Below are positions 59,501 to 64,000 of a stretch of 64,000 nt of DNA, piece by piece. The translations under genes were made by a program, and so were the position numbers. The stretch is from Lineus longissimus (lineage: Eukaryota > Nemertea > Pilidiophora > Heteronemertea > Lineidae): NCBI RefSeq assembly GCF_910592395.1, contig NC_088318.1, forward strand, positions 2,852,001-2,916,000. Reading direction: 5' to 3'. The notes below the pieces were generated by a model. It did no database searches and was not told where the DNA came from. It saw only the letters and a program-made list of their open reading frames with translations. How positions within the stretch are numbered: position 1 is the first letter of the stretch; the number at the start of each line of letters is the position of its first letter.

Positions 59501-62500
59501 AACACTTCAATGCCAGGTTGATGATGGCAACTTGTAAAGAGACTATGTCCTCTGGTGCCATATCGGGGCGATTCTGGAAAGGAAATCAGAATAAATATCC
59601 CCACAAGGTATAATATATCTGAGGGAACATGACCCTGTCTCAGCATATCACAATATTTATGATTGATTTGTTGTATCAAATTCTTATAAATTTTCAAAAC
59701 TTTTGCCTAAGGGGAATAGGCCAGTGCCATAAACACCTATCATAGTCAAGAAGAGAACAACATATTGTACTAACCTGAATGACTTGTGCAATCTGCTGTG
59801 AGAAGATATCAAACAGCTGAATATCGTGGGGAATTCCAGTGCCCTCCTCTTTCTGAGAGAACTGTGCTAACCTGAAAACAGATGACAAAGATTAGTCTAA
59901 GATCACGACAAATAAATTTCGTAGCATACTGTAAATGGTATGGTAGTACCATCAAACCAGCAACCCCCGTTTTGTTCAATTTTAGGAATGTTGCAAATCT
60001 AGATCCTATTACTTATAGTATAAGTGTACTATGTCAAAGATTAGTCTAAGATCACGCCAAATAAATTTCGTAGCATACTGTAAATGGTATGGTAGTACCA
60101 TCAAACCAGCAACCCCCGTTTTGTTCAATTTTAGGAATGTTGCAAATCTAGATCCTATTACTTATAGTATAAGTGTACTTACCTGTCAATCAAGGCAATT
60201 ATGATGTTTTTGACATTGACATGTTGATGAAGCTCAGCACAGGCTCGGAGGAAGTTGTTCAGGGTCTGGAGGTGGAATTCGTCAGGGAAAACCTGTATGA
60301 TGCATTCCATCAGGTACTCCTGGGCGATGGCATCTTTACAGCTGACACACTGCTCTAGGATCCCAGGGAGAACAAGCTGAAATGGAGAGATTCAGAGATA
60401 ACACTATGACCAGAGAGATCATCCAAAAGACCAAAATGCTGCACTTTACTGTTTTCCAAAAATCCAATAAATGTTTAGGTTATTTGATGGGAAACATAAT
60501 TCTGATGGTCCCGAGTACATTATACATCATGTAACAGTTACAGACAACATACAGTCTACTGATTTTGCATTTTCTCTCCCAGACTGGTTGCCGAAGAGGC
60601 CAGTCTCCCCAAGTGTAGAGTTCACCCATGAATAAAGCTATCAATTGTACCTTCTTATACTTCTCAATATCGACCGCCTCCAACTGACTCAGTCTGACCA
60701 GATTCGTCCCGACCAAGATCCGTAGTTCTCGCCTCTCCTGTTCTCTCTTCTCTCGATCACGTGAGTGCCCCTGGTGCTGCATGCGCACCCACAACTTGTT
60801 CATCTCGCTGAAGTTGAGTTGGATGAAGTCGATGGAGTCGACCACTGTTCCGTTGTCTTCGCTGGAAAGTGAGACTAATTTGTCACAATCATGTAACGTT
60901 CCTCTCGTTAGAGGACAAGTCTGATACTCGTAACAGCTGAAACCTCATTCTGATCTACTCTACCAAGTGGTTTGTATTCAAGCAAACAGAAGATTGTGCA
61001 GGGTCAGTGTTTGGCAAACTTGGATGAGAGCTTGAGATAAAGTCGTCTTCCGCATGATAGCTTAGTCTCTGATAAATGAAACCATTTCAAACTCATGGCT
61101 CCCAACATTACTGATGAAGACATTTCCTGAAAGGAGACATCGAAAATTGCGAGTAAAGTGCTCGCCACTCACTTTTCATCCGACTCGACATCAGGTAAGA
61201 CGTTCCTTGTACACTGCAAGAGATAGTTACGCAGGAAGAGTCCTCTCAGTGGGTGCTGCACACCACGGCACATCTCCACCAAGTCCTTCAGGATGTCCTT
61301 CCTCGATAACTCATTGGATTTAATGTAGACCACGCCTACAGTGATCAGCAAATAGAGCCTGGGGACGATGTTTCCAGCATACTGCACCAACTCGTAGAGG
61401 TCGGAAACTTTGCGCCCTTTTTGGAATTCATCCACCAGGTACAACTCCAGGTGGCGTAACTCATCAGAGATAGCCATGTCTGATGTGCAGTTAAGGGATC
61501 TAAATGGATACCATTAGGAAATTAGGACCACTAAGGTATAAAATAATGAAATATAACAAAGAAAGCTTTGCAGGAAAAAAAAGCCAAGAGTAATGAGCTG
61601 TAATCAGTACAAAGCTTTTCGAGTCAAACATTTTTAAAGAGGGCCCAATGAAAACGAACATGAAGACTTCCTATGATCTTTCATTTCAAATCACCTGGGC
61701 CTGGGACAATGATAAAAGGATACAGAGCTCATAATAGCTCTTGGGTGAGAGCATGGATGTCCTCAGTTCACTCAGCATGTTTGAGGCATGCTTCAATCCA
61801 TCCATCAGCTTTCCTTTGTCCTGAAAATTAGTTTTTAATGAAATTATATTGACAAGTACACAAAAATGATGTTGCCTTCTTGATCTTATGCTCATCTTTA
61901 TGATGACTGTTACTAAGGGTTGTCCTTTCCAAACATTTGTTTCCAAAGAGAATAATCAATTCATAAGGTGGTCAGCACTCATGACAATAAGAGTAATTTT
62001 CTCAGAAATGCTCTCCAAACATTACTCTTCCCAATTCTTATGAGTGAGGTCATTGAAAACAGCTGACCACCACATGCTGAAGATGGCAAATCCAAGTTTC
62101 AAGGGAAAACCCCTGAACAAACAATTCAGATTGCCAAGCCATCAATACCACCAAAAAGCCAAGCCTCCTTATACCATCATGACATACTGCAGGATAAGTA
62201 ACATAGTAACAATTCTGTAATTAACTGAATAAAGACTAAACACTTACTGGCATTTATGAAATTGGAAACAACTCTATTAAATACATGTAACCCAATGCTT
62301 CTCAAAATCCAATCACTTGGCAACATGATGGATAGGATAGGATTAAGAGATTTTGTTTTGTTGCTTAAGGACACCAGGAAACAGTGAAGGGCTGAAACTT
62401 TGTCCTCCTGTTAACAAACAGGCCTGGCACTTTAAACTTGGATCCTCTACTTACAAGACATCTTTTCATCTGGAAGGACTGGACCTTGACCACACTGGTG

Positions 62501-63380
62501 GCCTCCTCCAGTAACTTCTCCTGTTCCTCTTGGGGAGATAGGGAATGTGGTGTTGACGGCTAGAAATAAAACAAGGAGCATTTCATTATAATACATGTAC
62601 ATGTGTTCGACTAAAATCTTATGATAGCATAAATGTTACTAGATTTGCCACTCTACATTGTACGACATGTCACAGACAATTAACGGTTACATCAGTTTCC
62701 CAATGTTTGATCTGCTTCTTCATTTGGTTCGACCACCAAAGATATCAACCTCTTCATTGGTCCAGACCGCGGGCTCCCACAGTGCCGTTTTTTAGCACAA
62801 TACAACATCATATTAGCAGCGGCAATGTCATCTCTGATTGGCAGAGATGTTAGTGGGGTCATTTTTTATACTTTTCTAATGTATGCCTATGTGATGACTG
62901 ATAGTCTGATCTTGGAGGAATTATACTTGATTATACTTATACTCAAGTATAATTCCTTCAAGGTCTGATGTTAGCGATATCCGGCCAGGCTGCCCTTCGC
63001 CTTGCAATTGGCTTCAGGTTGGAGATTGCATTGTGAGGTACAATCTATTTTTATCTTTAGATAACCCTATTCCATTCTTAATCACATTACTCAGAAGGGT
63101 ATACTTTCATGACTTTTTGACAGCTTTAGCTATATCTCAATGATCTGGATTTGTCTGTAAAAATGCACTACAAAAATGTACAGCGATATACGCCTCCTTC
63201 GATGATGACCACTTTCTGGTCAAATTACAAGATTAATTAGAAATATCACATCATTTATTGAAGAGGCACAACTGTTAGATAATTTCTGTACTGGGAATAA
63301 AAAGAAATATCGCTTTATTTCGTTAATAAACGCATAAATGTTTCAGAAATTTTCGGCAAAACCAGGAAGACACCCACCAT
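56597..63380 (-). CDS. VPS35: Retromer core subunit VPS35
   Basis: Fourteen coding exons on the minus strand: 63380-63378 (ATG only), 62559-62455, 61820-61724, 61479-61173, 60861-60651, 60376-60183, 59871-59775, 59573-59425, 59097-58890, 58701-58546, 58396-58094, 57506-57267, 57083-56940 and 56776-56597. All are in phase, for 797 residues against 796 in human. Diagnostic stretches include [34 protein letters not shown] (108-113, the VPS26-binding loop), [26 protein letters not shown]-like [20 protein letters not shown] and the C-terminus [16 protein letters not shown]35 is the alpha-solenoid scaffold of retromer, binding VPS26 at the N-terminus and VPS29 at the C-terminus to recycle cargo from endosomes. 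The Asp matching human D620 (Parkinson site) is intact at 621 in EISDSK. The one-codon first exon is inferred from ATG|GTGGGT. Confidence 0.96.
57590..57915. repeat. 54-bp tandem repeat in a VPS35 intron, about 6 copies
   Basis: AGATTAAGCAGCCCTGGTAC recurs every 54 bp from 57590; the last copies are slightly diverged. As 54 is a multiple of three, a plus-strand frame stays open across it and looks like an 18-residue repeat protein, which I reject as a gene. It lies in the intron between the exons at 58094 and 57506. Confidence 0.93.
59886..60181. repeat. VPS35: 148-bp direct tandem duplication next to a VPS35 splice donor
   Basis: 59886-60033 and 60034-60181 are nearly identical (for example CAAAGATTAGTCTAAGATCA at both starts; a single A/C change is visible at ACGACAA/ACGCCAA). 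The right copy ends against the GTAAGT donor of the exon 60376-60183. Confidence 0.93.
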
Positions 63381-63453
63381 CTTGAAACCATGTGACCACT
63401 TTTCAGATTTTCCCATCATACACCGCTTTGCTTACTTCCCGGGAAATTCGAGC
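63381..63453. promoter_or_regulatory. Very short divergent promoter between VPS35 and ORC6
   Basis: Only 73 bp lie between the VPS35 ATG (minus, 63380) and the ORC6-like ATG (plus, 63454). CTTACTTCCCGGGAA at 63431-63445 contains an ETS-like core (CCGGGAAGTA on the minus strand), common in TATA-less bidirectional promoters. Both 5' UTRs must be very short or the genes' 5' ends overlap. Confidence 0.5.
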
Positions 63454-63518
63454 ATGGATCAAAAACTTTTGAATACTTTGGCTCCAAAACTCAACATAAA
63501 ATCACCAAAAGTTATCGG
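63454..63518 (+). CDS. ORC6: Probable first exon of ORC6 (origin recognition complex subunit 6)
   Basis: ATG at 63454 opens 21 codons plus two bases before the donor GG|GTAATT. The peptide MDQKLLNTLAPKLNIKSPKV has the layout of ORC6 N-termini, with the LAP(R/K)L core at the same distance from Met and a following Pro. The position supports this: ORC6 lies head-to-head with VPS35 in human. ORC6 is the TFIIB-like subunit that helps load MCM at replication origins. The rest of the gene lies at least partly beyond the window; no second exon was recognised in 63519-64000. Confidence 0.6.
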
Positions 63519-64000
63519 GTAATTATCTATACATAGCAATCAAAGTTTGAACTACATATTCATTTTCCAGATAATCTGATACGGGAGAAATGACACGTAT
63601 TTGTAAAGAAGAAATTGTCATTTTAAAACAAGGTCATTTTTCTGCCGTTTTGCAAAAAGTTGTCACTGGCGTGCATTGCATGCACTACGCACAGTACACC
63701 GGTACACCAGTACACCAGTAGTACACAGCAATCCCATTTATCCAGGCATGACATTATAATACATGTTATATTCTTTTGTGAAAGGCATGATATACTGACG
63801 ACAGTGATTCATTAGTTACTCACTGACATTTGAAGGTCTGACGGAGAAAAATAATTTATTTTTTCAACGTTGATCCATTGCGATATTGACATTGTTTGTA
63901 GTTGTATATCGCCAATTCTGCATTGATTATTGCCATGGCGTTAATTAAAAAGTGGCTATATAACGTACAATCTTCTCACGACATGGCGATACAGTACTTT
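63519..64000. other. Probable first intron of ORC6
   Basis: AT-rich sequence after the exon donor. A small repeated phrase (GTACACCAGTACACCAGTAG) lies near 63700-63721. No further exon was recognised. Confidence 0.4.

Overview
The window is animal (metazoan) nuclear DNA: spliced genes with GT-AG introns, single-copy conserved animal genes, AT-rich spacers, minisatellites, MITE-like elements and a tRNA-derived SINE head. The gene set (amnionless, ANKAR, PCIF1, SYS1, VPS35) is that of a bilaterian. Short introns, a compact layout and repeat types such as GAC-tailed tandem-repeat elements suggest a marine invertebrate, possibly a lophotrochozoan. Echinoderm, hemichordate or lancelet cannot be excluded from sequence alone. 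I rebuilt exon chains by matching splice sites, reading phase and remembered family sequences; no alignment was run.

Layout, left to right: 3' end of a coiled-coil gene (+, stop at 1209); FAM210-type mitochondrial protein (-, 5529-9026); a short Cys-rich single-pass membrane protein (+, 10749-11805, first exon not found); PDCD5 (-, 14205-16019) head-to-head with CIAO2B (+, 16226-17338); ANKAR (-, 18974-27536); PCIF1 (-, 32148-39239); amnionless (+, 41569-47331); COX4 (-, 48250-49677); SYS1 (+, 51326-52685); VPS35 (-, 56597-63380) head-to-head with what looks like the first exon of ORC6 (+, 63454-63518).

The genes are mostly housekeeping and do not form one pathway. Themes are mitochondria (FAM210, COX4), endosome/Golgi traffic (VPS35, SYS1, amnionless), Fe-S protein maturation (CIAO2B) and mRNA cap modification (PCIF1). 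Two gene pairs share very short divergent promoters: PDCD5/CIAO2B with 206 bp and VPS35/ORC6 with 73 bp between start codons.

The most notable structural points are: a palindromic MITE family, two copies of which lie just past the stop codons of PDCD5 and CIAO2B and carry the first AATAAA there; two GC-AG introns in conserved genes; a 75-bp satellite with a uniform core and decayed edges; a 302-bp-unit repeat element with a GAC tail inside a PCIF1 intron; and a perfect 21-bp-arm hairpin. No operon, CRISPR array, phage or new defence-type system is visible. The only gene I could not place in a family is the Cys-rich membrane protein.
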